A DNA stretch of 64,000 nt, from positions 62,001-126,000 of the forward strand of contig NZ_AHCA01000003.1 in assembly GCF_000238355.1 (NCBI RefSeq), written 5' to 3'. The translations under genes were made by a program, and so were the position numbers. Position 1 is the first letter of the stretch, and every line of letters starts with the position of its first letter. The stretch is from Pseudoalteromonas haloplanktis ATCC 14393 (lineage in GTDB: Bacteria; Pseudomonadota; Gammaproteobacteria; Enterobacterales; Alteromonadaceae). Shown here one piece after another: positions 39,301-47,359 of the stretch. Below the pieces are notes generated by a model that searched no databases, was not told the origin of the DNA, and was given only the letters and a program-made list of their open reading frames with translations.

Positions 39301-39460
39301 CTACATCGTTATCTATTTGCTTTTGCTGATCTTGTTCGGCGGTTGATGGCCTTGCTACTTGATCAAGTTCATTTGCAAATGTTGTAAAAGAAAAAGCAGA
39401 TCCTAATAATAAGGCGATTTGCGTCGCCACTATGGTTTTTTTTACCGTTTTTTGTTTCAT
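36380..39460 (-). CDS. TonB-dependent outer-membrane receptor
   Basis: A 1026-aa energised outer-membrane transporter. The ATG at 39458-39460 is chosen because GGAG lies upstream and a standard signal peptide follows (KKTIVATQIALLLGSAFSFTTFA). A TonB box-like VEVIQVTGIRG comes next. The plug domain follows with RFSDAIVDSINTEDIAKNPDRNMAEALQRVPGVQI and SQVSIRGTAPQFTNTLLNGQ. A long beta-barrel ends in the terminal aromatic FYVGLNWNF. This is the Caulobacter/Alteromonas-type receptor class usually linked to carbohydrate or peptide uptake rather than siderophores. No enzyme or regulator nearby reveals the substrate. Confidence 0.92.
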   Translation of the reverse strand: MKQKTVKKTIVATQIALLLGSAFSFTTFANELDQVARPSTAEQDQQKQIDNDVEVIQVTGIRGSLRDNLNNKRFSDAIVDSINTEDIAKNPDRNMAEALQRVPGVQITNEFGEGSQVSIRGTAPQFTNTLLNGQSLESAASLPLREESASFDFSSMSADQISKIEVFKSPQANLPAGGIGGTVILHTKKPLERENHSGYLKAEANYNDAYDKTSPQMSGLYNWINEEGSFGTSLNLSYQEVNTQRDGNEAIGGWYGYYRNDKPNQINNSLDDNNVYNTSSDTYEKPGAYWGIPNSARFFREKKRLNGTLAFQYQPTDELNFNLDYTYNYNDNDNESHAMLMRNYYLARWAYSTGEANSAPGYDVDRIQDLLLHAQGNVNDITAVNSQGVRYGDPINNLLAMEFQDRDGSDASNDQLNFTVDYQFDDVFVKFQVGRSTSESYVSDFGTEFNLNFQEGVDTGLSDVGVYYDYDADSNTPGWGVTGGAENWLANPTSEMYLNGFFKREQFRENNENYFQGDITWSLDNEFYITSIESGFKIRKKSSQNSRYLANSKRGEGERIIAGELASGTISGVRDGVGTFPQAFFDVDKNVRDDIWQNDHLVVDNLDNCEAALAADGSGYRGCRTGFQEEQAQFYDQGSDINEAYIMANIGGGKWRGNIGVRFVDTERSSLNYQSVGVDELGNTIWQPVSTQSDTQDVLPSMNLSYNLTDELVIRTAASKVIDHPSLAQLRDGYDISGTYNDQGAVNEEDAQRVGVVGNPDLASYQANQFELGLEWYFTDSSLVGITAFYKDLKNIIRSQTSIRDLTGAGLYTNDGQLAEGEYAITSNYNVGEQQINGYEVQLQHDFGNGFGVQGNYTFINVPDEEFTSQDYTPITETDDNGDVIVTGFETDTPYTENVRSEGNSKHTGNAQVYFENESFSARLSYNYRSQYFVGPDSQSDLVVDDRQSIDMKLTYQITENIMSTFSVTNLLDEAQEYYFIRKQIEVPEGGIPQGQEAYYTQRKEKVAGNNYTTGRNFYVGLNWNF

Positions 39461-39791
39461 CAAAACTCCAAAACATAGTTTATCTATCAAGACTGAAGAA
39501 CATTTGAATGCTTCTTTTACTAAACTGATCAGCACACGTGGTGAATATAAAATCACCAGAAATAGATAAATAATGAATAAATGATTAAGGAAGCGTGAAG
39601 TTAACAGATCCTTTTATTACATTCAAATAATTTATTCCAATCAACAAAAACAATTAAATTAAAATATTTACATCTAAATAAAAACAATTCTAACTAAAAT
39701 TGAGCTTTAAAAAGTTCTAACTACTGGTTTATAAGCATTACAAAAACCATTACTATTGCGCGTTCTAAGCATATAAACAACGGATATCGAC

Positions 39792-40409
39792 ATGTTCGAC
39801 TTAGCTGTATTGGCAGCATTTATACCAACCTTCTTTTTTGTCTCTATTACTCCTGGGATGTGTATGACCTTAGCCATGACCTTAGGAATGAGTATTGGTG
39901 TACGCAAAACCATGTGGATGATGATCGGTGAGTTACTTGGTGTTGCCATTGTAGCGATTGCCGCCGTGGCAGGGGTTGCTAGTATGATGCTCAATTACCC
40001 AACTGTTTTTAATGGATTAAAATGGCTTGGGGCAGCGTACTTAGTCTATATTGGTATTGCAATGTGGCGTGCAAAAGCAACCATACAACTTAGCGAACAA
40101 AACCCTGTAAAAGTCAGCCGACAATCACTTTTTTCGCAAGGTTTTATCACCGCCATTGCCAATCCCAAAGGCTGGGCATTTATGATTTCCCTGTTGCCGC
40201 CATTTATTAATATTGATTATGCCATTGCACCACAACTGAGTATTTTAGTGGCTATTATTATGCTCAGTGAATTTACCTGCATGATGCTCTATGCCACTGG
40301 CGGAAAAAGTTTAAGGTTATTTTTAAATCGAGGCGACAACATAAAATGGATGAATCGAATTGCTGGCTCTTTAATGATCGGCGTAGGTGTTTGGTTAGCA
40401 GTTAGCTAA
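39792..40409 (+). CDS. LysE/RhtB family exporter
   Basis: A 205-aa inner-membrane protein with about six transmembrane helices, of the LysE superfamily that exports amino acids or their derivatives. Family features are FFFVSITPGMCMTLAMTLGMSIGVRKTMWMMIGELLGV at the N-terminus and SLFSQGFITAIANPKGWAFMISLLPPF in the middle. It stands alone. The stop codon is directly joined to a MITE-like repeat (copy B), which may supply its 3' end. The substrate cannot be predicted. Confidence 0.9.
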   Translation: MFDLAVLAAFIPTFFFVSITPGMCMTLAMTLGMSIGVRKTMWMMIGELLGVAIVAIAAVAGVASMMLNYPTVFNGLKWLGAAYLVYIGIAMWRAKATIQLSEQNPVKVSRQSLFSQGFITAIANPKGWAFMISLLPPFINIDYAIAPQLSILVAIIMLSEFTCMMLYATGGKSLRLFLNRGDNIKWMNRIAGSLMIGVGVWLAVS

Positions 40410-40499
40410 TACCAATCGGCTTAAATATTTAACCATTCTAGCGAGCTAAATAAAGCGCTAACTGCGTTATAAATGGTCTGTAACTTATCACGATTGGTA
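40410..40499. repeat. MITE-like palindromic repeat, copy B (90 bp, internally deleted)
   Basis: Same terminal inverted repeats as copies A and C (TACCAATCG...CGATTGGTA). The middle is missing: the sequence jumps between two direct repeats TATAAAT that flank 70 bases in copy A, the footprint of a slippage or recombination deletion. It begins at the base after the LysE-family stop codon. Confidence 0.75.
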
Positions 40500-40580
40500 T
40501 AACTTATTTTAAATTGTCTAATAAAAAGCCTGAAAATGCCTGTCTTTAGCTTTCAAAGAATTTGACTTAGTACAATAAAA

Positions 40581-41189
40581 CTAACTTTGGCTGACAACAC
40601 GTCGGCCACTAAAAGCATGCATCAAGGTCATACCATCGAGTAAATCAAGTTCTCCGCCAACTGGAATGCCATGTGCAATACGTGATGCAGCAACGTTATA
40701 GCGATGGCACAGCTGAGCGATATAATGCGCTGTGGTTTCGCCTTCAACCGTCGGGTTAGTTGCCAAAATCACTTCATTGATGCCGCCTTGCTGCAACTTT
40801 TGCTCAAGCACGTCAAGGCCAATTTCATTAGGGCCAATGCCATCAATGGGTGATAGGTGTCCCATCAGCACAAAATACAGACCTTTGTATTGCCCTGTTT
40901 GTTCGATTGCCAACACATCAGTAGGTGATTCAACCACACATAAAATACCACTGTCTTGGCGCTTTGGACTCAAACAAATTTCACACTGTGGTTGCTCTGC
41001 AAATGTACGGCACGATTGACAATGACCAATCGCGGTCATTGCTTTGCTCAGTGCAGCACCTAGCTGAGCGCCACCTTTACGGTCACGCTCAAGTAAATGA
41101 AATGCAATGCGTTGTGCAGACTTTGGTCCAATGCCTGGCTGACAGCGCAACGCTTCAATGAGTGCAGAAAGAGAAGTTGATAATTGCAT
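40581..41189 (-). CDS. recR: Recombination mediator protein RecR
   Basis: RecR works with RecO and RecF to load RecA at gaps. The 202-aa protein has the helix-hairpin-helix [21 protein letters not shown], a four-Cys zinc finger [16 protein letters not shown], and a Toprim domain with [29 protein letters not shown]. It belongs to the classic apt-dnaX-ybaB-recR block. Here it is about 950 bases away from ybaB because of an intervening remnant region. Confidence 0.96.
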   Translation of the reverse strand: MQLSTSLSALIEALRCQPGIGPKSAQRIAFHLLERDRKGGAQLGAALSKAMTAIGHCQSCRTFAEQPQCEICLSPKRQDSGILCVVESPTDVLAIEQTGQYKGLYFVLMGHLSPIDGIGPNEIGLDVLEQKLQQGGINEVILATNPTVEGETTAHYIAQLCHRYNVAASRIAHGIPVGGELDLLDGMTLMHAFSGRRVVSQS

Positions 41190-41254
41190 AAAATACTTTT
41201 AGCACCTTAATAATGACGAAAGTGATTGGCTTATTCATAGGATATACCCAAGCC

Positions 41255-41286
41255 GATTAAGGATACAAAATTCTTCATCCTTAATC
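41255..41286. repeat. Inverted repeat upstream of recR
   Basis: Ten-base arms GATTAAGGAT (41255-41264) and ATCCTTAATC (41277-41286) are perfectly complementary. The motif TATACCCAAGCCGA just before resembles other intergenic repeats in this window (47864-47918; 58391 region). Between it and 41471 is AT-rich DNA without further features. Function unknown. Confidence 0.5.
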
Positions 41287-41471
41287 ATGCTACATACGCG
41301 ATAATATCAGAAAACATTCCGCTTAGGCAGCTCGAAAAACATCACTGCACAACTATTAATAAAAACTATTTTCAAAAGCATGTTCCCAAAAATGATTAAA
41401 CCCTGACGCAGTTGATACATTATAACATTTTACAAATCGCAATAAAAATATAATCTTTAGCCAGGAACATC

Positions 41472-41819
41472 ATGGAAAAGTCTTTAATTACAGTCAGTGT
41501 CTTAGCTTGCTTGGTCAACTCAGAGAGCCTCATAGCAAACGAATTAGAAAAAATAGAAGTCCATGGTACGCGTACACCTTTGTACAGCACTCGCGATATT
41601 AACGCGTCAGCCCTCGGCCCTAAAGATGCACAGAATATCCCTATCTCAATTCAATCTTTCTCTGAAGAGCTAATTAGCAACCAACGCGTAAAAACCCTAG
41701 GCGAGGTATTAGTTAATGATGCATCCGTACAAAACACCTCGATAGGAACCGTATTTGAGCCAGCATGCCTACATGTCAGCGGTAGAGCAACACCATCAAA
41801 AGCTGCAGCATTTTTTTAA
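41472..41819 (+). pseudogene. Truncated TonB-dependent siderophore receptor (N-terminal fragment)
   Basis: Only 115 codons of a gene that should have about 700 remain. The intact part shows a signal-like start (KSLITVSVLACLVNSESLIA), a TonB-box region (EKIEVHGTRTP) and the beginning of a plug domain (LGPKDAQNIPISIQSFSEELISNQRVKTLGEVLVNDASVQNTS). The frame then runs into unrelated sequence at about 41755 and stops after about 20 codons. No barrel is present. It follows AGGAAC at a good distance, so it may still be translated, but it cannot form a receptor. It is read as the stump left by a deletion. Confidence 0.75.
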
Positions 41820-42045
41820 AACAGAAATTGTAAAAGCAAGTCAAGCAGGTGATTTCTCTCCTTGTAACGGCTGCAATGCCAAACCTACATTGACTGATTT
41901 AGCAACCACTCCTCAATTCAACATGCCAACAAGCACAATTCCTCTTGCCATTTGGCCTTTAGCTTTACTATTTTTGATAAGCTTTGGTTTAGCAATAATT
42001 ACCAAACGCAGAGTGACTCAAATCGGCTTAGCAGATGCTCAGTAG
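41773..42045 (+). pseudogene. 3' fragment of an unidentified membrane protein gene
   Basis: In a different frame from the receptor stump, an open frame runs to a stop at 42045. It encodes HHQKLQHFFKTEIVKASQ, a CNGC motif, a spacer and one transmembrane helix (LAIWPLALLFLISFGLAII) ending in KRR. No ribosome site precedes the possible ATG at 41773, and the frame starts within the deletion junction. It is therefore most likely the tail of a second gene joined to the receptor fragment. I do not recognise the family. A small intact membrane protein with an unusual start remains possible. Confidence 0.45.
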
Positions 42046-42090
42046 GTAGTAGTGTAAATCCATCAGTAAGGACTTCTAGTTTAAAAACAC

Positions 42091-42117
42091 AAAAGCCCAA
42101 GTAAAACTTGGGCTTTT
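42091..42117. terminator. Bidirectional terminator after ybaB
   Basis: AAAAGCCCAAG pairs perfectly with CTTGGGCTTTT around a five-base loop, between the plus-strand remnant and minus-strand ybaB. Confidence 0.88.
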
Positions 42118-42142
42118 AAACAACGGTTGTGTTGTAATAAAT

Positions 42143-42469
42143 TTAGAACGGCATTTTCATACCAGGTGGTAATTGCATACCACCTGTTACTTTACTCATA
42201 CGCTCTTGTGTTTCTTCAGCTACACGGCGTACCGCGTCATTACACGCCGCAGCAAGTAAATCTTCAATCATGTCTTTGTCGTCTTCCATTAAGCTTTCAT
42301 CTAGCTCAACGCGACGAACATTGTGGTTACCAAGCATCGTTACTTTGACTAAACCAGCACCGGCTTCTCCAACCACCTCTAAGTTAGCAATTTCGTCTTG
42401 GGCTTTTTGCATGCGCTCTTGCATTTGCTGCGCTTGCTTCATCATATTACCCATTCCACCTTTAAACAT
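42143..42469 (-). CDS. ybaB: YbaB/EbfC family nucleoid-associated protein
   Basis: A 108-aa DNA-binding dimer. Family features are [40 protein letters not shown] and [21 protein letters not shown], and the Met-rich, Pro-Gly C-terminus. It lies just after dnaX. In most relatives recR follows directly; here a terminator and a remnant region intervene. Confidence 0.95.
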   Translation of the reverse strand: MFKGGMGNMMKQAQQMQERMQKAQDEIANLEVVGEAGAGLVKVTMLGNHNVRRVELDESLMEDDKDMIEDLLAAACNDAVRRVAEETQERMSKVTGGMQLPPGMKMPF

Positions 42470-42524
42470 AACTTTCTCTCTTTCTATTTCTAATTGCCAT
42501 GAAGATAAGGGCTATTGCAGTGAA

Positions 42525-44864
42525 TTACAATGCCTGAATACTGTTTTCATCGATAATTGCAGAAAATAGCTGCTGCAACTGCACGATGTTTTCATCATTG
42601 TTGATCACATCGATCGCTTGCTGATGACGTCCCGCATCTATTTTTTGCTGAATTAAATACGGCGAGTCAATTACTCCTGCTGCAAAGTTAATTGTCAACT
42701 CAACATTGTGCTCATAGATAGCTGCAAGTGCTGCACTTAACTTTTGCCGTAACATCGGGGTATCGAGGTGTTTTTGTGATTCATCCACTTCTAAATGCAG
42801 TTGTTGTTGCTGTTTAGAATAAATTGAATGCAATGCAAACTGACGCATCCGCCCACCAAGCCCCATACGCTTAATTAAATAAGCCCACTCATCTTGCTGA
42901 TGCGCAAAACGAATATCGCTGATCTGACTTTGAAAATCATCCGGCACTTGAATATTTATTTCAGGCTCTGCCTCAGCCACCACTTTTTGTGGATTAATTT
43001 GCTCCAATAACTCGGGCGCTAAATTTTCTACTATCGTCTGATGCTTTTCTTTAAAGTCAGGCTTGATAACCTTTGTTGGCATACTCTTAGGTGTGTAGCT
43101 GCCAGCCTCGGCTTGACTAGGTGCCCCCGTTATCTGGGGTTGTGACTTTTTTTCGTCAGGAGTACTCTCAATTTCGGGAGGGGGACTCGTTTGCACCTGA
43201 GTTGATGCTTTTCCACCAGATAAAGTGCCTGCACCTGAAATATTTCTATCACGTAAAATACGAGCAATTGCAGACTGTGCTTGCGCTTCTTGTTGACTAA
43301 TATCTGTCGCCATTGGTTCCACTGACGAATTGCTACTGTGTAAAGCCGAATCTGTTTGTTCACCATGATGAGCATTGTCAGGCTGAAAACCTTGCTCAAC
43401 CGCGTTACTCATCACATCATCATATTGTGATGCTAACTGTTGCTCAAGTTCGGCCTCTGATGCGTACTCAGTGTCATGTATATTGTTCAATTGCGGCGTC
43501 ATTGACGTCGCTTGCATAAGCTGATTATTCGCTACGCTAAATGGCTGTTGTCCCTGCTCTTGTTCTTGCTCTATAACTTGGGGGGTATCAGTATTCCTAA
43601 TTGTTTTTTCATCATCAACAACCACCACAGATGAAGTGGCGTGCTCAGTTGTTTGATCAGCAATAGATTCTGATGGTGTAGGCTTATTTTTATTAAGAAT
43701 ATCCCTGAGAGAGCCCGCACGATCACGCTTCTCATCAGCCGATGTGGCTGTTGAGGTTGTGCTGACAAGAGCTTGGTTATCAATTGGTTGAAATGCCATT
43801 AAACGCAGCATGATCATTTCAAAACCTAAACGTGGTTCAGGCGCCCATTGTAAATCTTTTTTACCGTTAAGCAGCAATTGATAATAAACCTGAATTTGCT
43901 GTGAGTCGCAGCTAAGCGCTACTTCACTAATAAATTCTCGGTTGTAATCATCTAACTTGGCTGCATCAGGCACTAATTGGCTTAACTGCACTAAATGTGT
44001 CAGACCGATAAGATCGTCTAACAAAGCCGTATAATTTGCATGCTTGCTGGCGACTTGCTCTATTTGCGCCATTAATGCAGCGCCATCTTGGGCTAATAAT
44101 GCGACCAACAAGTGTTGGCTATAATGGTTGTCCATCAAGCCTAACATTGCTTGTACTGCTTGATGCTTGATATCACCATTGGTTTGTGCAATTGCCTGAT
44201 CGGTTAAGCTCAATGCATCACGCATACTACCATCAGCCGCTTTGGCGATAATTTGCAGTGCTTGTGTTTCAAAACGGAGTTTTTCTTCGCCTAATACATA
44301 CTCAAGTTGTTGGCGTATTTCAGACTGCGATAATGAATTGAGATTAAATTGCAAACAACGTGATAAAATTGTGACCGGAAGTTTTTGTGGATCAGTGGTG
44401 GCGAGTAAAAATTTAACGTGCTCTGGGGGTTCTTCAAGCGTTTTTAATAATGCGTTAAAACTATGCTTTGAGAGCATATGCACTTCATCGATAAGATACA
44501 CTTTGTAGCGACCACGAGTGGGGGCATATTGTACGTTATCAAGAATTTCTCGGGTGTCTTCAACCTTCGTCCGTGATGCCGCATCAATTTCAAGCAAGTC
44601 AATGTAACGCCCTGCTTCAATATCTGTACAGCTACTACATTGCCCACAAGGTTGTGCCGAAATCCCTTCGTCACAATTTAAACTTTTTGCGAAAATTCGC
44701 GCGATGGTGGTTTTACCCACCCCGCGAGTCCCAGTGAATAAATAAGCGTGATGCAGTCTATTTTGTGTTAAAGCATTGACTAATGCTTGTTTCACATGTG
44801 ACTGTCCAACCAGTTCATGAAAGGTCTGTGGTCGCCATTTTCTCGCTAGGACTTGATAACTCAT
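42525..44864 (-). CDS. dnaX: DNA polymerase III subunits tau and gamma
   Basis: Clamp-loader ATPase and replisome organiser. The 779-aa tau has P-loop GTRGVGKT (45-52), zinc Cys 64, 73, 76 and 79, Walker B IDEVHML and the sensor CLQFNL region. A long low-complexity linker (about 370-640) follows, and then the C-terminal tau domain that contacts alpha and DnaB. The linker carries a programmed -1 frameshift signal at codon 573 (separate entry) that would yield a 582-aa gamma. Four bases separate it from apt upstream. Confidence 0.96.
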   Translation of the reverse strand: MSYQVLARKWRPQTFHELVGQSHVKQALVNALTQNRLHHAYLFTGTRGVGKTTIARIFAKSLNCDEGISAQPCGQCSSCTDIEAGRYIDLLEIDAASRTKVEDTREILDNVQYAPTRGRYKVYLIDEVHMLSKHSFNALLKTLEEPPEHVKFLLATTDPQKLPVTILSRCLQFNLNSLSQSEIRQQLEYVLGEEKLRFETQALQIIAKAADGSMRDALSLTDQAIAQTNGDIKHQAVQAMLGLMDNHYSQHLLVALLAQDGAALMAQIEQVASKHANYTALLDDLIGLTHLVQLSQLVPDAAKLDDYNREFISEVALSCDSQQIQVYYQLLLNGKKDLQWAPEPRLGFEMIMLRLMAFQPIDNQALVSTTSTATSADEKRDRAGSLRDILNKNKPTPSESIADQTTEHATSSVVVVDDEKTIRNTDTPQVIEQEQEQGQQPFSVANNQLMQATSMTPQLNNIHDTEYASEAELEQQLASQYDDVMSNAVEQGFQPDNAHHGEQTDSALHSSNSSVEPMATDISQQEAQAQSAIARILRDRNISGAGTLSGGKASTQVQTSPPPEIESTPDEKKSQPQITGAPSQAEAGSYTPKSMPTKVIKPDFKEKHQTIVENLAPELLEQINPQKVVAEAEPEINIQVPDDFQSQISDIRFAHQQDEWAYLIKRMGLGGRMRQFALHSIYSKQQQQLHLEVDESQKHLDTPMLRQKLSAALAAIYEHNVELTINFAAGVIDSPYLIQQKIDAGRHQQAIDVINNDENIVQLQQLFSAIIDENSIQAL
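43117..43152 (-). promoter_or_regulatory. Probable programmed -1 ribosomal frameshift site in dnaX
   Basis: The zero-frame codons GAA AAA AAG at 43154-43146 contain the heptamer A AAA AAG, the same slippery site as E. coli dnaX. Six bases further a GC stem (CCCC with GGGG, loop AGATAAC) begins. A slip to -1 reads nine codons (VTTPDNGGT) and stops at TAG (43119-43117), giving a 582-aa gamma form ending in the linker. The arrangement matches the known mechanism. An upstream Shine-Dalgarno-like stimulator is not clear. Confidence 0.72.
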
Positions 44865-44867
44865 TAA

Positions 44868-45413
44868 TTATTCGCCTTCGAATTCAACCAATTTAAGAAT
44901 TTTAATACCCATTTTTTCAATACGTTGCTCGCCGCCCAGTTCAGGTAACGATACTACAAATGCTGCATCTGTCGCATGACCACCTAATTTGTTCACTAAC
45001 TTAGCAGTCGCTTCGATCGTACCACCAGTCGCTAATAAGTCATCCACTAAGAGCACTTTATCACCAGGGACAATCGCATCTGTATGTAATTCTAAAATAT
45101 CTTCACCATATTCTAGCTGGTAATCTTGAGAGATCACAGCGCGTGGCAACTTGCCCGGTTTGCGCACAGGAATAAACGGGATACCAAGCGCATATGAAAG
45201 TGGTGCACCAAAAATAAAGCCACGAGATTCAGTACCAATGATTTTGGTAAAACCTTGATCTTTATAGGCACTAATGAATGCATTAATAGTTGCTTGGAAT
45301 GCAGCCGGATCAGCCATTAACGTTGTTACATCACGGAACATAATGCCCGCTTTCGGGTAGTCCGCAATAGTAGTAATACTATCTTTGATGATAGATGGAG
45401 TTACTTGAGTCAT
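44868..45413 (-). CDS. apt: Adenine phosphoribosyltransferase
   Basis: Apt converts adenine and PRPP to AMP in purine salvage. The 181-aa protein has the PRPP loop [16 protein letters not shown], an N-terminal [16 protein letters not shown] and the flexible-loop region [29 protein letters not shown]. It heads the minus-strand apt-dnaX-ybaB group, its conserved neighbourhood in gammaproteobacteria. Confidence 0.97.
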   Translation of the reverse strand: MTQVTPSIIKDSITTIADYPKAGIMFRDVTTLMADPAAFQATINAFISAYKDQGFTKIIGTESRGFIFGAPLSYALGIPFIPVRKPGKLPRAVISQDYQLEYGEDILELHTDAIVPGDKVLLVDDLLATGGTIEATAKLVNKLGGHATDAAFVVSLPELGGEQRIEKMGIKILKLVEFEGE

Positions 45414-45503
45414 AATTTAAATTATTTTATCTGTAATATTACAAAGCAAATAAGTATAACATCACAAAAATCAGTTGTCGGCAGGAAGTTTAGAAAAAGA
45501 TAA

Positions 45504-45519
45504 GGCTGCAAAGGCAGCC
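45504..45519 (-). terminator. Possible terminator after the 40-aa membrane protein
   Basis: On the minus strand GGCTGC-CTTT-GCAGCC is followed by TTATCTTTTT. It lies just after the stop of the small gene at 45542-45664 and would end an hvf-to-small-gene transcript. Confidence 0.55.
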
Positions 45520-45541
45520 TCTGAATTTGCTTGGTGCAAAA

Positions 45542-45664
45542 TTAAGATACTGTGGTGATCCAACCTAGGATTGCATTTAAGCAGCCGATCCCAACAAACA
45601 CAGCTAAAAATGCAAGAAAATACATTGCATTAAATGGGTCTTTAAAATCTTTATCTTCAGACAT
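45542..45664 (-). CDS. 40-residue membrane protein downstream of hvfC
   Basis: A short open frame that is easily missed. It encodes 40 aa: an acidic N-terminus (MSEDKDFKDPFNAMYF) and then one hydrophobic helix (LAFLAVFVGIGCLNAILGWI). AGGT lies about eight bases before the ATG and a terminator-like hairpin follows the stop. It is 73 bases after hvfC on the same strand, so it may belong to the hvf transcript, although it could equally be an independent gene before apt. The family is not recognised. Confidence 0.6.
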   Translation of the reverse strand: MSEDKDFKDPFNAMYFLAFLAVFVGIGCLNAILGWITTVS

Positions 45665-45737
45665 TGGTACTACCTTTTATTAAGCGCGACAAATTAAGGC
45701 GCTCATAATAGACGATGTAAAATAATCAATAAAGGTT

Positions 45738-46487
45738 TTAAGCGTGATTTTTTGTCACGATGACGCCACGGTCTGCCATCGCACTTAGCGTCGCAATTGC
45801 ACCTTGCTGTAATTGTTCTATTGTAAATTGTTGGGCGTGCTGCGCAACTTGCGCTACCAGAGCAGATAATTGAATACCCGGTGTACTATCTATAATAGAC
45901 AACAGCAAAGCTGTCATTGCATTGGTCGCAAGAAACTGCACTTCATCGTCTATATCACGATACACCACAAAGTAATGAGGCTGCTCACTAGGCTGCTGTG
46001 GCTGAAAATCAGCACTGATATGCTGTACAGGAAATTGATAACTTAGATTTCTAGCGCTACTACTTAAGTATAACGCCGCCTCACATAACTCCCCAGTAAT
46101 GGGGCACTCCATTAAGTCTGTTTGCACTATAGATACATCAAGCTCAATCCATTCATAATGGGCAAGCTCCAGCATAAATACAGGATCACTTGCTTGAAAT
46201 GTGTAGTCACTGCTTAAATATGCAACAAATTCAGCGGCAATATCCAAAAAGTAAGGTGATTGACAATCGTGCTCAGCAAAAAAACGCCGAATTAGCTGTA
46301 ACCAGTCATCATCACAGTAGAGTGTTTTTAAAACTGGGAAGCCTGAGGAAATAAAACCGTTGATATTATTAAAAAATAAATCACGGTAAATCGCCATGCG
46401 ACGATCTTCGATACCATCAGGCTTTGCTTGTCGTTGCGGGTTTCGTATATGCGCCATAAAGGCATTTTGGGTATCAATCAAACTCAT
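45738..46487 (-). CDS. hvfC: HvfC/BufC-like MNIO partner protein (DUF2063)
   Basis: A 249-aa protein of the DUF2063 family, which recognises the precursor peptide and presents it to the DUF692 oxidase. The family pattern is visible at the N-terminus (HIRNPQRQAKPDGIEDRRMAIYRDLFFNNINGFISSGFPVLKTL) and in WLQLIRRFFAEHDCQSPYFLDIAAEFVAYL; the helical N-terminal half is labelled putative DNA-binding in databases. The start ATG at 46485-46487 lies one base after the hvfB stop. A longer frame inside hvfB lacks support. Third gene of the operon hvfA-hvfB-hvfC. Confidence 0.87.
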   Translation of the reverse strand: MSLIDTQNAFMAHIRNPQRQAKPDGIEDRRMAIYRDLFFNNINGFISSGFPVLKTLYCDDDWLQLIRRFFAEHDCQSPYFLDIAAEFVAYLSSDYTFQASDPVFMLELAHYEWIELDVSIVQTDLMECPITGELCEAALYLSSSARNLSYQFPVQHISADFQPQQPSEQPHYFVVYRDIDDEVQFLATNAMTALLLSIIDSTPGIQLSALVAQVAQHAQQFTIEQLQQGAIATLSAMADRGVIVTKNHA

Positions 46488-46488
46488 A

Positions 46489-47343
46489 TTAAGCACTTTC
46501 TTTATTTTCAGTAATCGCATGCTTCGCTTGTAACTGATGAATTATATCTAATTCTTTTATAAGCTCAGCTACGCTTGGAATATTAAAGTCACGCTCTAAT
46601 AAAGTAGGAAACACACCGTGATGTTGGTATGCAAGATCAAGTAGGTGCCATACCGGATCAATCACATCGGCACCGTGAGTATCAATAATTAAATCATCCG
46701 CTTCATTATAGTGTCCTGCAACATGCCCATAAGCAATTCGATGTGAGGGCAAATTTGCTAAAAAATGTGCACTGTCGTAACCATGATTGATTGAATTCAC
46801 ATATATATTATTTACATCAAGGAGCAATTTACAGTCCGCTTGCTGCAGAACCTCATTAGTAAAATCCAATTCGCTGATCTGCTGATCTGGCGCGGCATAA
46901 TAAGAAACATTTTCAATGGCGATTTGCTGCTCTAAAATATCTTGTACTTGCTTAATGCGCGGTACAACATGCTTAATTGCCTCTTCTGTAAAGGGAATAG
47001 GCATTAAGTCATACATATGACCGCTACCTGAGCAATAACTAAGGTGTTCACTAAAAAGTTTAATATTATGGGTGTCGAAAAACACTTTTAACGATTTTAC
47101 AAATTCAATATCTAGCGGTTCAGCAGAGCCAATAGACAATGATAAACCATGGCAAACGAAATTATTTGTATCTGTCAGTTGCTTAAACTGTTTGGCAAAT
47201 CGTCCTCCCAACTTTAACCAATTCTCTGGTGCCACTTCCATAAAATCAATTTGACTTGGTATTTGGGTGAGCAGCTCGTCGAGCATCTCACGGCGCAAAC
47301 CAAGACCTACCATGCCAAATTCATCTTGTTTCATTTCTGCCAT
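46489..47343 (-). CDS. hvfB: HvfB-like multinuclear non-heme iron oxidase (MNIO, DUF692)
   Basis: A 284-aa TIM-barrel enzyme of the MNIO family, which uses two or three irons and O2 to rework cysteines in ribosomal peptides. The metal-site motifs are all visible: VAPENWL, LFSEHLSYC, IENVSYY, LLLDVNNIYVNSINHGYDS, GHVAGH, IDTHGADV and ERDFNIP. The start is ATG at 47341-47343, six bases after GGTGGAG; the frame extends upstream without a better site. It should modify the EGKCG cysteines of the HvfA-like precursor encoded just upstream. A terminator-like hairpin separates the two genes. Confidence 0.92.
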   Translation of the reverse strand: MAEMKQDEFGMVGLGLRREMLDELLTQIPSQIDFMEVAPENWLKLGGRFAKQFKQLTDTNNFVCHGLSLSIGSAEPLDIEFVKSLKVFFDTHNIKLFSEHLSYCSGSGHMYDLMPIPFTEEAIKHVVPRIKQVQDILEQQIAIENVSYYAAPDQQISELDFTNEVLQQADCKLLLDVNNIYVNSINHGYDSAHFLANLPSHRIAYGHVAGHYNEADDLIIDTHGADVIDPVWHLLDLAYQHHGVFPTLLERDFNIPSVAELIKELDIIHQLQAKHAITENKESA

Positions 47344-47359
47344 TTTAATCTCCACCAAT

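Noticed and set aside
39707..39994. 95-aa minus-strand frame opposite the LysE-family gene.
   Set aside because: It is the antisense of the conserved exporter start and has no ribosome site.
43130..43399. 89-aa minus-strand frame overlapping dnaX, considered as the frameshift product.
   Set aside because: It has its own ATG, no ribosome site, and runs past the predicted -1 stop in a different register; the -1 product ends at 43117-43119.
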